From positions 1,364,001 to 1,428,000 of the forward strand of contig JBCAML010000008.1 in assembly GCA_038503075.1 (NCBI GenBank): a stretch of 64,000 nucleotides of DNA, written 5' to 3'. The position numbers were made by a program, and so were the translations under genes. The notes under the pieces are model-generated. The model was not told where the DNA came from. It did no database searches and was given only the letters and a program-made list of their open reading frames with translations. The number at the start of each line of letters is the position of its first letter. Within the stretch, counting starts at the first letter, position 1. This document shows positions 48,101 to 62,306 of the stretch, piece by piece. This stretch comes from Gyromitra esculenta. Lineage: Eukaryota; Ascomycota; Pezizomycetes; Pezizales; Discinaceae.

Positions 48101-48552
48101 CGACAAGAAGAGGCGAGGGGAGGCTGTAGAACTACAAGTGCAAGACGCGGATAGTGTAAGTTTCCTCTAATTGATTGAGGCAGAAGAGAGAGGGTGCAAG
48201 AAAACTAACTTGTAAGATAGTGCGATGAGCTCGAGACTATCGCGGATGCATTCGCATTACACCAGCTGGAACACTGTACTGAGTATAGGAGGTTTATGAT
48301 CGGGCACTCCAAGGATGAGGATACTTCCACAGCAAAGGCTGGGCTGTACGACTGTGTGAGCGACATCACCTTCCATCCCATATTCATAGTTTTGAAGCAG
48401 TTAAGCTAACTTGTGATCGTCACTTGCTATTGCAGATCGAATTCCACGATCCAGAATCCCTTGTGGGTGAACTCATGCTCAGGGCCCCAGGGAAACCTCC
48501 CCCGAAAAAGCGACCATCTGAATCCGGACCAAGTATAGCCGAGAGCAAATAG
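45135..48552 (+). CDS. large chromodomain protein (Chp1/CDP-2-like), 7 exons
   Basis: Join 45135-45911, 45971-47014, 47093-47629, 47735-48009, 48074-48155, 48221-48355 and 48436-48552, 988 aa, in frame. Residues ~30-80 are a canonical chromodomain: YIVENILAERW, TKYLVKWEGYPIERASWEP with the aromatic cage positions (Tyr, Trp, Trp) of H3K9me readers. A long charged disordered part follows with NLS-like basic clusters (RPKRKRRKKVEGG, KRKGRSKRET). The C-terminal third is folded: FTGFTSNFTSFIDGLKVDRL, LLIFQPSNDKLR, AFYFFGARLERTKDLGM. This pattern recalls the SPOC/PIN-like C-terminus of fission yeast Chp1 (RITS), or fungal heterochromatin readers such as CDP-2. The assignment to either is inference; only the chromodomain is sure. 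Confidence 0.85.
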
Positions 48553-51277
48553 AAGGCAAGAAAACAGCCTGGAAATCTTGGGCATCTGCAGTCTTGAACA
48601 GTAACTCTATCGTTCCGCCTCTGTTTCTCCGCTTCAGATTTAATGTATATCGGCCAACGATAATGTATACATATTTTTCTGTTATATTCTTTTTCTGTGC
48701 TTCTAAATCATCCGGATTGTACATTATTCTTGTTTCTCTACCTTTATATCCCTCTCGGATTCATTCGAGTTCCTCCACCCCTGTATTCTCTAGTGAGCTG
48801 GAGGCTACCTATTCCTTGAGTTGGCGCAAAAACTTGGTTTTCTTGGGTAGGTGGGTGTCGGCGTTAAAAAGTATTCCTTTCGGTTTCCGTATTCTTTTAA
48901 TCATTTTAATCTCGAACCCTATTATTATTTCATTGTTGTAGTATGGGTATGATGAGTAGGAGTAAATATGGCATAAGTGGTCTGCACGGTCCCTGCTGTT
49001 ATCTTGCAACGGGTATTCGTAGGGCATGTCGTTACTTTAATGATTTATGGGTGAATTTAATAAGCAATAAACGTAGTCTACAGACCCGTTAGATTCAATA
49101 CACGTTCCGTGTTTTAATTATCTGTGTCAAAAGTTTTGTGTCTCTATAACAACAAGTTGATGTACCTCCCCTCCTCTAGGGGTTCTCGGCGAGGTTCGAA
49201 CTTGAACACTCTCCCCGGATAGCCAACCGGGATAATCTAGGGCAGGGGTTCGAGCCTGAACACTCTCCCCGGATACGTAACTGCAATAACCCAGCGTAGG
49301 GCTCGAGCCCGAATCTCCTCTTAAACAACGAATTACCGTAACCTAGCCTAGGGCTTAAACCGCACTATCATCACTTAGCTGAAAGTATACATTTTAGGAC
49401 AGCTTTCCCTCAAATGGTGCCCCCCACAGCCATAGCCACATTAATCAGTCTTCCCTCTCACCTCCATCTTCTTTCGCCCTCATCCCCCCTCTAGATACAA
49501 CTCTACATCAACCACAATGACACGCATCAGTTAGGATGCGAGAGCTGTTCGAGATCATGTTGCTGGAATGCATGTCAAGATAGTGTATGAATACGGGTAG
49601 CTGGAATACTCGTGGATCATTGCACTTGTATGTATCCGACCCACCACCCCGAAATTATATCCACTTCGTCAAACATATTATGCTAGCTTGAATAAATGCC
49701 AATAAACTCCTTGCTGGTAGCTATTTCTCTCATAATATGCAGGAAGAGATTAAAACTTTTATTTCTAAATTCTAGTGCCAATGGGCATCTAATTAAGCTA
49801 TTACTGGGCTATAGGGACGATCATTGGAGTTTCCCCACGGCTCCAGAAAGAAGGCGAGCGACATCTGACCGAATAATAAAAGGCTGGTTTGCGTGTCTTC
49901 CGCTGGAAAATTGGTTCATACACTTATTTTTCTGGGTTAGATAGCCAAAAACGGAAGATAGAAATATCTTTACCGAAAATTACTTATGTTCCTCCCTAAT
50001 GACTACACTTGCGGGTTTCACAAATATCAGATTGGTGGTATACTAAGCAGCCGAAAAGCAGGAAATCTTTTTGCTCAGAGAGGTATTTGAGGAATTCGTA
50101 ATTCCTCAGATGCAACAGTGGGTTGGTCTCGTTCCAAACCTTATACAGCAGCTAAATGTAACTAGCGAAGATAGATGAAAGCTTAATGGTAGGTAAACAT
50201 CTCATTAACCACAAATGCCGATGCCTGGCCTGTAAATTCTCTAGGTATAAAGATTCTATACGATGCAAAGGTATCGTTGGACTCTCCCACCCAGATGCTA
50301 AGCCTGATTCCTACTATACCTCGGCTTTTACAAAATTACGTCCATCTAATCACTCCTAGGTTTCAACGCTTGTGGAGAGACTAGGATATTGCGGAATTAG
50401 CTATCGGTTGATGGTTTCAGCCCCATAGTAATGAAAAATCTCCACAGCAAGCACCGCGAGCGTAATATCTTATATTGCTGTTTGTTCGGGGCTGAATGGC
50501 TATCCTGAAGATGCCCACACCCAGACCCAAAATGAACATATAATCTAACTTGATTCGGATTGCTAAGGTGATATGTCAATGAGTTAGATTGATTGTGTGG
50601 TGAAATTTGTTGAGATTGCGGTAAAAACAGAACAATCTTTCATTAGCATAAACGAAGCTGCGCCTTAAAAGATGATTATCTTGCGTTATGGGCTACAACG
50701 GCGATCACGAGGGTCAGGTGGTGGCTGAATGCCGCATGGTGGGCTCCTAGACATGAGAAAAAAAGGTGGCCCTCATATCTTTAATTAAACCCCCATGCTA
50801 TACCTCGAGATCATGAACTGTATTTTCTATTTAAAACACCCCAGAGACGATCGAGCATAGTGTGATTTCTAGCTTCATCAACCAAAGAAATGATTGGGGT
50901 TTATGCTGAGGTCTATGTATGAGATGTTAGGACCAATTGCAGATGATCTCTTTGAGTCTAATTGGCTATCAGAGAATAGAAAGGTTGAAGATAAGGATAA
51001 TCCGGGTCATGAATACGAAGGCTAAATTCACTGTTGTGGTTCTTAAATACCGAGTACACGTTGTCAACTCAGCCCAAACCACTTTATATAAAAAACATCC
51101 CCCCTCCAATGCAACCCCATATTCGAAAACGCCTTCAAACCCCCCAAAAAACCACAGAGTTTTATATACCATCACGACGCAGCACTCACGACAATGCAAT
51201 AAAATACGGAGTCTTAGAAAATACCGTTACTACTCAAAACAACCAAATCACGCAAAGAATATGTATGGTAGTTCGAA
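48553..51277. other. 2.7-kb convergent intergenic region with tandem repeat
   Basis: Contains the four-unit ~53-bp repeat (49192-49370). ORFs such as 48594-48941, 49696-49944 and 50937-51440 lack family features, and the last one overlaps the ClpX 3' exon on the opposite strand. Confidence 0.5.
49192..49370 (+). repeat. ~53-bp imperfect tandem repeat, about 3.5 units
   Basis: GGTTCGAAC-, GGTTCGAGCC-, GGCTCGAGCC- and GGCTTAAACC-type starts occur at 49193, 49247, 49300 and 49352. The first two units share TGAACACTCTCCCCGGATA exactly, and later units diverge progressively. The unit heads resemble a tRNA B-box, but no tRNA can be folded around them. Confidence 0.8.
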
Positions 51278-53361
51278 TCAAACGCTCACAGCTACTTTCT
51301 CTTTTTCTACAGCCTCTTCAAAAGTAACACCCATGGGTGATTTCGACAATCGTTTGCGGCCATTATGTATCATTACCCATTTCTCCTCTTCATCTGTAAT
51401 CATGGCGTTGAGTTTGTGTTGGTTTCCGCGGGAAAAGTAGATGGGTGGTTGCTTTCGCTGGGCTACGGCTTCGGTCACAAGGACGTACCTAATACTCGAG
51501 CCTGAAAACCACGAGATTAGCAATTATCGTGGGGGATTCTAGGCGCTTGGGGAGTAGATAATGAGCACTACCGGGTGATTCAAACATGGCATCGGAGAGC
51601 AATCGCTCCATCACGGTTCGCAACCCCCTTGCGCCTGTTCCCATTGCTAGTGCAGTCTTTGCGACCTCGCGCAGCGCTAAAGAAGTAAATCGGAGCTCAA
51701 CACCGCTAAGTTGGAACAGTTGTTCATATTGCTTCAAGAGAGCGTTTCGTGGCTCTGTCAAGACTCTGACAAGCATCTCTTCGTCTAGTGACTCTACGGC
51801 TGCGATGATTGGGATGCGTCCTACGATCTCTGGGATAAGACCAAAGCTAATTAGATCCCCTGGCTCTGTCATCTGTAGCGGATTGAATTTCTTCTTCCTT
51901 CGGATCACATTGCTGCTTGGAGCATCATCCACATCACTCTCACCCGTATAGAACGGGGTCAACTTCTTCATCAGTTCCTCATCCTCTGCCAGATCCTCCG
52001 CTGATGCACCACGCACTGGGGCGTTGAATCCGATAGAACCCTTGGATACTCGTTCTATGATAAGTTTATCCATGCCAATAAAGGCACCGGTGAATATAAA
52101 AAGGATATTAGATGTATCAACTGTGAAGCTCTCCCCTTTCCCTGCGTTGCCTCCTCCGCCACCACCCATGCCAGCACTAGCAGGGTTAAAAGGCGAACTA
52201 GGACCCATGGGATTTTGAGGTAGGCCCGATGGAGGTCGACGTTCAGGTTTGGTGTTGATCTGGAGGGTTGTGCCTTCTATAATTTTTAGGAGGGCTTGTT
52301 GGACACCTTCACCAGAGATGTCCTTGGCGCCATGAGAGGACTTTGGTTTTGCAATCTTATCAAACTCATCCAGACAGACAATCCCGGTTTCTATGATAGC
52401 TTATCAACCAATTACGTCACTATTTTAGTGACTAGTGAATACGTACCAGCCCGTCGTACATCCCAGTTTGCTGTCACCAATAGCCGGTGGATACATACAT
52501 CAGCATCCTCCCCGACATAACCGGCTTGTGTAAATGGAGTGCAGTCGGACCTTAATCTATCAGACTCGAAAAGCAAGGATACCTCATCTGGAAGGGCACG
52601 CTCACATGGAAAAAGGAACCTCAAGCACTCTTGCAAGAGTCCTCAACATGAGAGTTTTGCCTACTCCTGTGGGACCAAGGCAAAGTACTAGTGAAATTGT
52701 AAGTCATGTTTCTTTTAGTTTTAGTAAATAGTAATCACCATTGCTCTTCTCGATAGTCAGCGGACTATGATCCTGAATTGGCAAATAGTCTCCCTTCGGC
52801 GGTACATGTACCGTCCTTTGCTGCCCTGGATATTCATCTGCACTCTTCTCATCAGTTACTGCCGGTTCTCCTATGGATCAGATACCAACAGTCCGACAAA
52901 CCTTCCATCGGATGTGGGCCCATTGTCTGACTTGATCTCAAGAGTTCTTCTTGCTCTTCCTGCCGTTGGCGTAGCTGCTGCACTCGTTTATAATGATGGT
53001 ATATGGCCGTAGACAATATCCTTTTAGATCTCGATTGACCAACGACGAACCGGTCCAGATGCTGCTTGAGGTTCCTGGTTGAAGGAGTGAACAGGGAGAT
53101 CAGCCGACCGTAGCTTCTCACTCATCGCCAACGTCTCCAACCAAGCATTGTCGAGGTTTAATACCTGGGCGTGAGCTTAACACTCTGGGCATCCGCCAGC
53201 GGGCCTGTGGTTGGGGCATTGATATCGACCGTTGAGCTATAGCTAGACCCAGTGAAGGTGAAGTCAGAGGAACTATAGGATGATAGCCATCTACGGGAGA
53301 TAGTAATGGAAGAGGATCCAACAGCCAGCTGATGAAATAATTGAGGACGCCCGATAAGCAT
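51278..53361 (-). CDS. MCX1: mitochondrial ClpX-type AAA+ unfoldase, 7 exons
   Basis: Minus-strand exons 53361-53165, 53113-52902, 52825-52739, 52687-52606, 52550-52447, 52390-51572 and 51501-51278, 574 aa. The N-terminus ([12 protein letters not shown]... [12 protein letters not shown]) is basic, Ser-rich and helical, a mitochondrial presequence, and there is no Cys4 zinc domain, as in Mcx1-type proteins. The ClpX core follows: [29 protein letters not shown], Walker [29 protein letters not shown], Walker [56 protein letters not shown] (GR pore/sensor part), [16 protein letters not shown] and [13 protein letters not shown] (sensor 2). It unfolds matrix proteins and in yeast also assists heme synthesis enzyme 5-aminolevulinate synthase. 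A Gly-rich insert (GMGGGGGG) lies before [11 protein letters not shown]. Confidence 0.95.
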
Positions 53362-55024
53362 CTTTGAATTCACGAACGGAGTGCTGAAAGTATGACTGGC
53401 GTGGAGTTCACATAAGAGGTTGTGCCGAGTTACGATTCTTAAGAGGCTCCCAATCCCACGCCGCGCGGGGGTTGCTGTCAAGTCTCAGTGGTCAGGTGTG
53501 CTTGTGTAACACTCCATACAACAATCTAGGGTTGACGATCCGGTAAAGCAGCAATAAGACGAGTGATACTTGGTGATATCGCATGTCGGGTAGAAATATA
53601 CGAAATATATAGCAAGATAGTACGTCTACATGTTCTTGTTCCAATAACCTTGATATTCTAGACTCACTCGCCTAGCGCAGAAGAATCTCGTAATATACGT
53701 ATACGTAAGCTTCTTCATGAAAAGATGCAGGATATCAACTCTTGCGATAAACACGAAGTAGCACGAATACATGTACTACACACAGTATTATTTGAGATCT
53801 TTCCCTAAACTTATCTGAAATCTAACCGCCAATCCAAGTGACTTTGCTTAGTTCACTCCTAGAGTTAGACTTACTCTATTAGCAGAAGCAATCGACGCTT
53901 CATATGTTATCACTCGCATAATTCTTTAAATTCTATACCGGAGAATCGATTCTTAACAGCTTTCCCCCTTTATTTGATCTCGCCGCCCTATTCCTACCCC
54001 CTCCCTCCTAGTATTCCCTTTTAGTTTATTCACTCGTCTCCCATATATTTCTCTCAGCGGTGTTTTAAATCTGACTGGCTGTCGCGTCTTTTTTGAGGAA
54101 ACTGATCTATAAACTTGGGGCTTATGTTGGTATGATGGCTCTCTAGTAGAGTTATATCTATAAGCAAAAAGTTAAATTCCACTTAGACTTTAGCTTAAAA
54201 CACATTAGAATTTACTCCATTGGCCATTAATTATTCTGGTATGCGCTCTATTACTTTGATTATCAATCGTTTTTCACTGGGACCCGGGATCCTAACGGTC
54301 AATGTGATCGGATGTCATGGCCTTGCCACTCTTTCACTGTAGAAATTTTGATGCTGGTTAAGTAAAAAGTGGTATTTTGGGAAATTGAGCATTCACAATA
54401 ATCATAAAATAGACTTTGGAGGTTGTGGTAGCTTTATGGATTGGTTGCAGTAAACTACATACAGATTGAAGTTGATTGCCTATGAAGTATTATTGAGGTG
54501 GCCTTTACATAGTAGATTTAATTAAGATTATCTAAGCCGAGATATGGGGTGTCTTAAAATTCCTAGGTCAAAAAAAAACCAACTCGTGCTTAGATACCCA
54601 CTGGTTTATATCTTTCTCTCGTGGGAGGCAACCCTCCTAAATTATAAAACTTAGTAACACATGTTTATAGGCTCTAGAAACAACTCCGATTTTGAGACTG
54701 TTTAGTTAAGTAAGGGAGGCAAAATTCCAGTACAGACGATAGCGAGGGCTTATCTGCAGCTGTCGGCTTGCGCAATGTCGCTGCATCGACATCGTGGGGT
54801 CGTGACGTGCTGGATCGAGCATGGGCCGCTCCGACGACAAAGCGATTGTCTTGCGTGTTTTTTCGGAACACCACACTGCCAAGCCCCTACCGTGGTCCCG
54901 ACGCAAAGTCTGAGACCAACCATCAGCCTGTTGCCGCTCCATCTCCCCCGTTTCGTTTTCTCCCCTCCGCCCGCCATCGTCACTCCCCTCATTCTCTTCC
55001 ATCCATACCCCCCCCACTTTTATC
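53362..55024. promoter_or_regulatory. divergent region between MCX1 and ATP2
   Basis: 1.66 kb between start codons, AT-rich in the middle (53580-54700), with TACATGTA at 53768. Pyrimidine-rich DNA from 54940 to 55020 immediately precedes the ATP2 ATG, as in highly expressed fungal genes. Overlapping ORFs at 54674-55113 are not supported. Confidence 0.5.
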
Positions 55025-57078
<2,054 letters not shown>

Positions 57079-57762
57079 GCACAAGGCGAAAATTCGGTCG
57101 GGGTGTGATACTGTGAAATTTAGAAAAGCCTATGTTAGTTAGCATGCAATGAGGGAATGAGGGCTTTGTTTGTACAGTTCTACTACTCCTTTTTTTTTTA
57201 TATTGTAGTTACGTGATCGTTGCTTCTGTGTGTATTGAAGAAAAATTCCATATTTGTTCAACTTCCCAACGACTTTGTAGGTAGCATTATCGGTTCACGT
57301 CGCTTTATTTCACTTTATTTCATTTCTATCCTTTGCTTTGTCCCGCGTTTTACGCAATTTTAGACAGGAAACTACTTGAGGGAGGGAGTCGAACTTGGAG
57401 GTAGCCAGTCCATAAAAGGTAGTGTAGAGCCTTTTTCTGGTGACTTCATTACTGTCACGGTGTGATACCAACTGTTTGCCATCCCTTCCAGATTTAGATA
57501 GCGTGCCTGAAAACGAAGGAAGGAATCAATGGGTAGTGCTCCACTTCATTTCAATAAAAGTGGTTGTCCAATTATTGACAAGCTTAGCTTGCCAAGGCAC
57601 CAATAAAAATTTAACCCAAATCGAGACAGACGCTAGCTAGCAGTTGGGGCCTGAGCCGACGCCAGCCGGGTAACAGGTATCAACGCGACACGACACAAGG
57701 ACACCTTTTGAACTAAGCTCTCTCCTACACTGTTTTTTGAAGCACCATTCAAAGCTCTCGAG
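57079..57762. other. intergenic between ATP2 and SEC22, same strand
   Basis: ATP2 3' UTR (TTTTTATATTG near 57190) and SEC22 promoter. No gene seen; one 66-codon ORF at 57440 has no support. Confidence 0.6.
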
Positions 57763-58622
57763 ATGGTAAAATCGACCCAAATTGCTAGGCTAGATGGTAT
57801 GCATCTGTCTACCCCTCTCAGCGAGCTTTGATTCTATTCTGTTATTGACATACCTTTCTGAATAGGTGTTCCGCTAGCCGCCTCCGTTGACGACGATCAA
57901 GATGAAGCCCTCCTTGCTGAGGTCAAGAAGCAAGTTAAGCTCATTTTCCGACGACTAAACCAAAACTCCGAGACACGGGCTAGTATCGAGACTGGCCCTT
58001 TCACAATCCAGTAAGATAATTACTTTCTATTATCCTTTCCTAAAAGAAACACCTCGTAGACATGTTATTGATTTTCGGTGATCTACAACTAGTTACCTAA
58101 TCGAGAACCGTGTCTGCTACCTCTGCATCTGCGAGCGCTCCTACCCGCGCAAGCTGGCATTCACATACCTCCAAGACATTGCCACTGAATTCTACTCTTC
58201 ATACGGCAACGAAATTATGAACCCCTCGCTGCGACCATATGCGTTTGTCCAATTCGACACATTCATGCAACGAACAAAACGGACGTATCAGGATACTAGG
58301 GCCACTGCCAATCTGGATAAGCTTAACGATGATCTAAAGGATGTGACGAAAGTCATGACAAAGAATATTGAGGATTTGCTGTATCGCGGAGATTCGCTGG
58401 AGAGAATGGGGGATATGAGCAGTCGTTTGAGGGATGAGAGCAAGAAGTACAGGCAGGCAGCTGTGAGGATAAACTGGGAGGCAATGCTGAAACAGGTATG
58501 TTGGCTCCTTCTAGATGGCAAAGTGGTTTGGATATGAACTAACGCGATTTACTGGTCAGTATGGTCCAATAGGCGCAGTCGGTTTGGTCATGCTTTTCTT
58601 CATCTGGTGGAGATTCTTTTGA
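57763..58622 (+). CDS. SEC22: R-SNARE Sec22 (ER-Golgi), 4 exons
   Basis: Join 57763-57796, 57866-58010, 58093-58495 and 58560-58622, 214 aa, the same length as yeast Sec22. The product begins MVKSTQIARLDGVPLAASVD with a longin domain (residues ~1-125) containing LIENRVCYLCICERSYPRKL and AFTYLQDIATEFYSSYGNEI. A v-SNARE helix follows (TANLDKLNDDLKDVTKVMTK with the central Arg in LLYRGDSLERM), and a C-terminal anchor (GAVGLVMLFFIWWRFF). Sec22 pairs with Sed5, Bos1 and Bet1 in ER-Golgi transport and with Ufe1 in retrograde traffic. All introns are short and in consensus. Confidence 0.97.
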
Positions 58623-60448
58623 GCCGTGATTGTGATTGGATTACTGTAATTGATATACTTGTATTTGTTATTCCTGTGGCAGGTAACCGGGTTGGGAAGG
58701 TTGTGGGGTTTAAGCGTTATGTTTTCCGACTTTATTTTGCTCGCTTTTGATATCTGGCTGTATAATTTACAAGCTATTTTATGAATATAGATATTGGGTT
58801 AGCAAGTACAGGTGGCATAAAAAGGAGATATATGGTGGGTTTAATAACGAGATATTCCAGTTCAATTTGCGATTCACGTCCAAATCTAAAAATATCGATC
58901 TTGCATGACACAATTCGATTGCTCTTTAATCGAAGGTTAGATAGCCACTCCCTCACTCATTCGGTCGAAGATCTAACGATCTGCCAAGGCTAAATTCATC
59001 GTAAACCGGGTGGAATCACCACTTATAGCCATCATGAACCTGTATGTAGTTAGTAAATATACGCTATTATAGTAAATCAGATGCGGGAGCTTATAGCCGC
59101 TCAAGAAGTGCATCTCTTCATGTTAATTGCCAAAAAGCAAGTTTTACTAGAAGCGACCTGTTTATGTTAGGCCGAGAGAAACCTGTAGGAGCAGAAGACT
59201 ATTCAAACTGTTCCGCCGAGACAGTACTGTGTGTTTCTCGTGGTGATAGACACAGCCCCAAAGACTGGCGTCCCTAGAGGAAAGGAAATACTTACGCTCA
59301 AACGAATTTAGTTGTGGATAGCCAAGCCTATGCCTGCAATTACAACTTTAGTTAGTAGGATTATCGCAAAATGTAAGGTGGAACGATGCGTTAATTGCTA
59401 CAAATATAATGCCGATAGTAAATGAAGTCTATGTAGGTCCTAGGTTTCCGAATCCACAAAAGCTTTAGATTTCCGTTTCTATGTATTATTATCTTGCCAT
59501 TTATTGGACCAATCTGTTTGACTCGCTAGATGGAGTTGGGTTGAAATCGGCATGATCGGAATAAACCCAGATTTTACCAAAACTCTCTTATCCCAGTTTC
59601 CGGTTGGTGTGTAGGCAAATCAACGTTGTCGGTGAAGGTAGCTTTATAAGAGACGAACTGATTAGAGAGAAATAAGGCATCTCTAGAAACTCCACAGTTA
59701 TGTTACACTGTCACAATGCAAGATAACGACGTTCCCAGTCTCTCCAAAGTGGAATAAAACCATGATGTTCGTCGTTACGCCGCGTTAAGCAGCATGTCTA
59801 GTTCCGTTAACACAACCGATGCTAGTGTGACATACCATAACGCAAGTTAGGTGTGCTAGTCAAGGTTGTATATATTTGAGATAGTGTTAAAGTTAGCTGA
59901 TCACATTCCCAATGTAGATTGAGGTAGGAGTGATTAAAAAGGTGGATTCGTTGTAGGTTTATGCCGCACTAAAAAGGGTATGCTAATGTTCGGTGATCCT
60001 TTTCTAGAGAAAAAATATGTTAGCGAGTAGTTTTTTCAATTAGTTTTTGCCGAAAACTCTATATTCCACGAGTTAGAGCATTTGGCAAAGGCGTACGAAG
60101 TGTTATCTAGATCAACGGGATTAGCAACAACGTACGAAGAATTTGTTAGGGGAGTTAGAGGTAATTATGGTTAATATAAATATCGACGAAATAATGTGCT
60201 CAGGGGTTGATGAGAATTCGAGCAACCAATCATATCCAGGTCCAGATAGGATTCTACTTTTCAGAATTTAATGGTAGATGCTTGAATTTGTTTTTGAAGG
60301 CAGATGAGCCTGAAGGTCAACAGCTGACATTTGCGAAATATTAGGTATTCAGAGTGGGGGTGATGGACAGAACTATTTTGCTCATTAGCTGAGTTAGGGA
60401 TTGGCGGCTACCAGTGTATTCACTGTTTCGAATTGGATGAACTAGCAT

Positions 60449-60512
60449 AGTGGTGGTGGTGATGATGATGGTGATGAGGGCGATGATGGATGATGGTGGT
60501 GATGGGGGCGGT
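60449..60512 (+). repeat. GAT/GGT trinucleotide microsatellite (interrupted)
   Basis: Runs of GTGGTGGTGATGATGATGG and GATGATGGATGATGGTGG with few interruptions, in intergenic DNA. A minus-strand ORF across it is low complexity. Confidence 0.8.
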
Positions 60513-61860
60513 TGTGTTAGGCATTTCTGCACTGCCAAACTTAGATAGGCGACTGACTAGTCTCATGTCCAGCACCTACTAGTGGCCGGCTTGTGGGCTG
60601 AGATGCTTCCACATCTTCACTAGCCCGTCCCAGCTAACCTCGATTGAAGATCATCACAGCCACTGCAAAAGCGAACTCTGACCTGGAATGATTCCGCCAC
60701 GAACTTTTCTGCTGTTTTCCATGTATCTCTATGATTAATATCCAAATACACGCATGTATACTAGTAGCCAAGTTAGCGATATAGTATGGATACATGTACT
60801 ATTCCTCCTGCATTCCTAGTTCAAAACCTATTTCCCAAATCGTGACCAGTCACTCACTAACATGATAGAAGTAGAAGCACAACGTTTTAATGAAGCCTTT
60901 ACGCTACGATAACCTTTTGCGGGCTTCTAGCGTTATTCCGTGTTAAGCGACGAAGGTCTTATTGGAAACTGGTCTACGGGATATACATGTAAATGTAGTG
61001 AGTCTTGATACTGTTTAGGGTAGTTTTAACTTGCTAGTGTCTGTCGCCTGTTGCTCGTAGGGAGGGAATACGGGTCTTTGGCCCAGATCACTTTGGTCCT
61101 TACATAGACACATAATGCGTTCGCGCTTGTTCAATGCCAGTCTCTCTGCTGAAAATCAGGATCATAATGTGTCACTCGCGAACCCACCTCTCGACCAAAG
61201 GCAGCAAAAGAAAGGACAAGCCCCTCTTGAATTCTTGCAACAGATAAATACGGGTAACTACACTATGTCTATCTCGGTCAGAACTACCGAATCATACCAG
61301 GCGTGTAGGTAGTGGCCGTATTGCTAACGATCCTGCGGGCTGGTCTTGAGCATCACTAGGTTCAACTTCTGAGTCGAATGAGGTGCGAACTGTAAATAGG
61401 TATACAGTCAGATAATTAGAAATTTATTAAGGAATGGACGGGAGTTCGTTAATATACTCCTACATACCTATGAAATTATAATTTCCGACTTCGATTTTTT
61501 TACTCCAGATTACCTAGCCTCCAACACAATACTGCAAAGCGCTTCTAATATCTCGTTAGGGACAAACCTCTAGTTGAAGAATCAGTAGAAGTATCCGAAT
61601 GGGTTGGGTTGTAAATTAGTAGTCGTCTTGCTCGCCCTCAGTTGCCATAACTACATCTAAAAAAACTCGAAAATAGCACGTCCTTAGTCCGTCAGGACTT
61701 CAATCCCTTAGCTCGAGTACACGCTATATAACCAGCCCCCCTCTTGTCTAAACTCCCTCCCTCTCTTCGATCAAACAAACCAAAGTTGATCTCTAAAATT
61801 TGCGTAAATTCTTCTCTACGTCTACCAAATTTTAGAAATCAATAGCCTCCACAAAGTCTT

Positions 61861-61932
61861 ACCTCCACTAAGACTTGATACCTCCACACCTCCCACTTCC
61901 ACACCTCCACACCTCATACCTCCACACCTCAC
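61861..61932 (+). repeat. CT-rich short tandem repeat (CCTCCACAC units)
   Basis: About six degenerate copies of ACCTCCACAC directly precede the small gene at 61941. Likely transcribed leader. Confidence 0.7.
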
Positions 61933-61940
61933 GTAGAGAG

Positions 61941-62228
61941 ATGCCTTTCCTCTCTTTCTCTCGCTCGAAGTCCTCCGTTTCTGCCGCAGCGGCGAAACCA
62001 AAATTCAACGGCGACCCATGGTCCAACTACAACGTTTGGGCCGTGGAAGATCGATATGTTGGTCTCGACCAACAATTCGATTGGTGGACCTACTACAACC
62101 GCCAAGAAGTCAAGCGACAGGCCAAAGACGAGGCGAAGGAGCAGAAGCGGGAGTGCTCGAAGAAGTTGGAGAGTAGGCGGAAGTCGGGGATTTTTAGAAA
62201 GTTGTTTAAAGGGAAAGGCAAGAATTAG
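61941..62228 (+). CDS. small basic hypothetical protein, single exon
   Basis: 95 aa from ATG at 61941 (the ORF is open further upstream through the CT repeat, which is unlikely to be coded). It reads MPFLSFSRSKSSVSAAAAKP, then an aromatic-rich centre (DPWSNYNVWAVEDRYVGLDQ QFDWWTYYNRQEVK in two adjoining parts), then a Lys/Arg-rich helix and end (KSGIFRKLFKGKGKN). The Trp/Tyr-dense middle flanked by basic arms is unusual for random DNA, and codon third positions look coding. No family was recognised. Possibly a small secreted-like or membrane-associated protein, but no signal peptide is visible. Confidence 0.55.
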   Translation: MPFLSFSRSKSSVSAAAAKPKFNGDPWSNYNVWAVEDRYVGLDQQFDWWTYYNRQEVKRQAKDEAKEQKRECSKKLESRRKSGIFRKLFKGKGKN

Positions 62229-62306
62229 AGTGCCAGCGGCGGAGGAAATTGAGAAAACCGAAATTGAAATTTGTTTAAAAGGGGAGGCAAATAAAGTGCC
62301 AGCGGG
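62202..62306 (+). repeat. 69-bp imperfect direct duplication at gene 3' end
   Basis: TTGTTTAAA...GGCAA...AGTGCCAGCGG occurs at 62202 and again at 62271. The first copy contains the stop region of the small gene. Confidence 0.6.

Larger units (their letters stand above)
58623..61940. other. 3.3-kb gene-free region
   Basis: No ORF with support. It contains a GAT/GGT-rich microsatellite at 60449-60512 and TACATGTA palindromes at 60791 and 60984. Immediately before the next gene lies a CACCTC/CCACAC repeat tract (61861-61932), probably 5' UTR or promoter. Confidence 0.5.

Noticed and set aside
49193..49260. tRNA candidate from GGTTCGAGCC-type B-box heads
   Set aside because: No A-box, acceptor stem or anticodon arm can be placed; the motif belongs to a tandem repeat.
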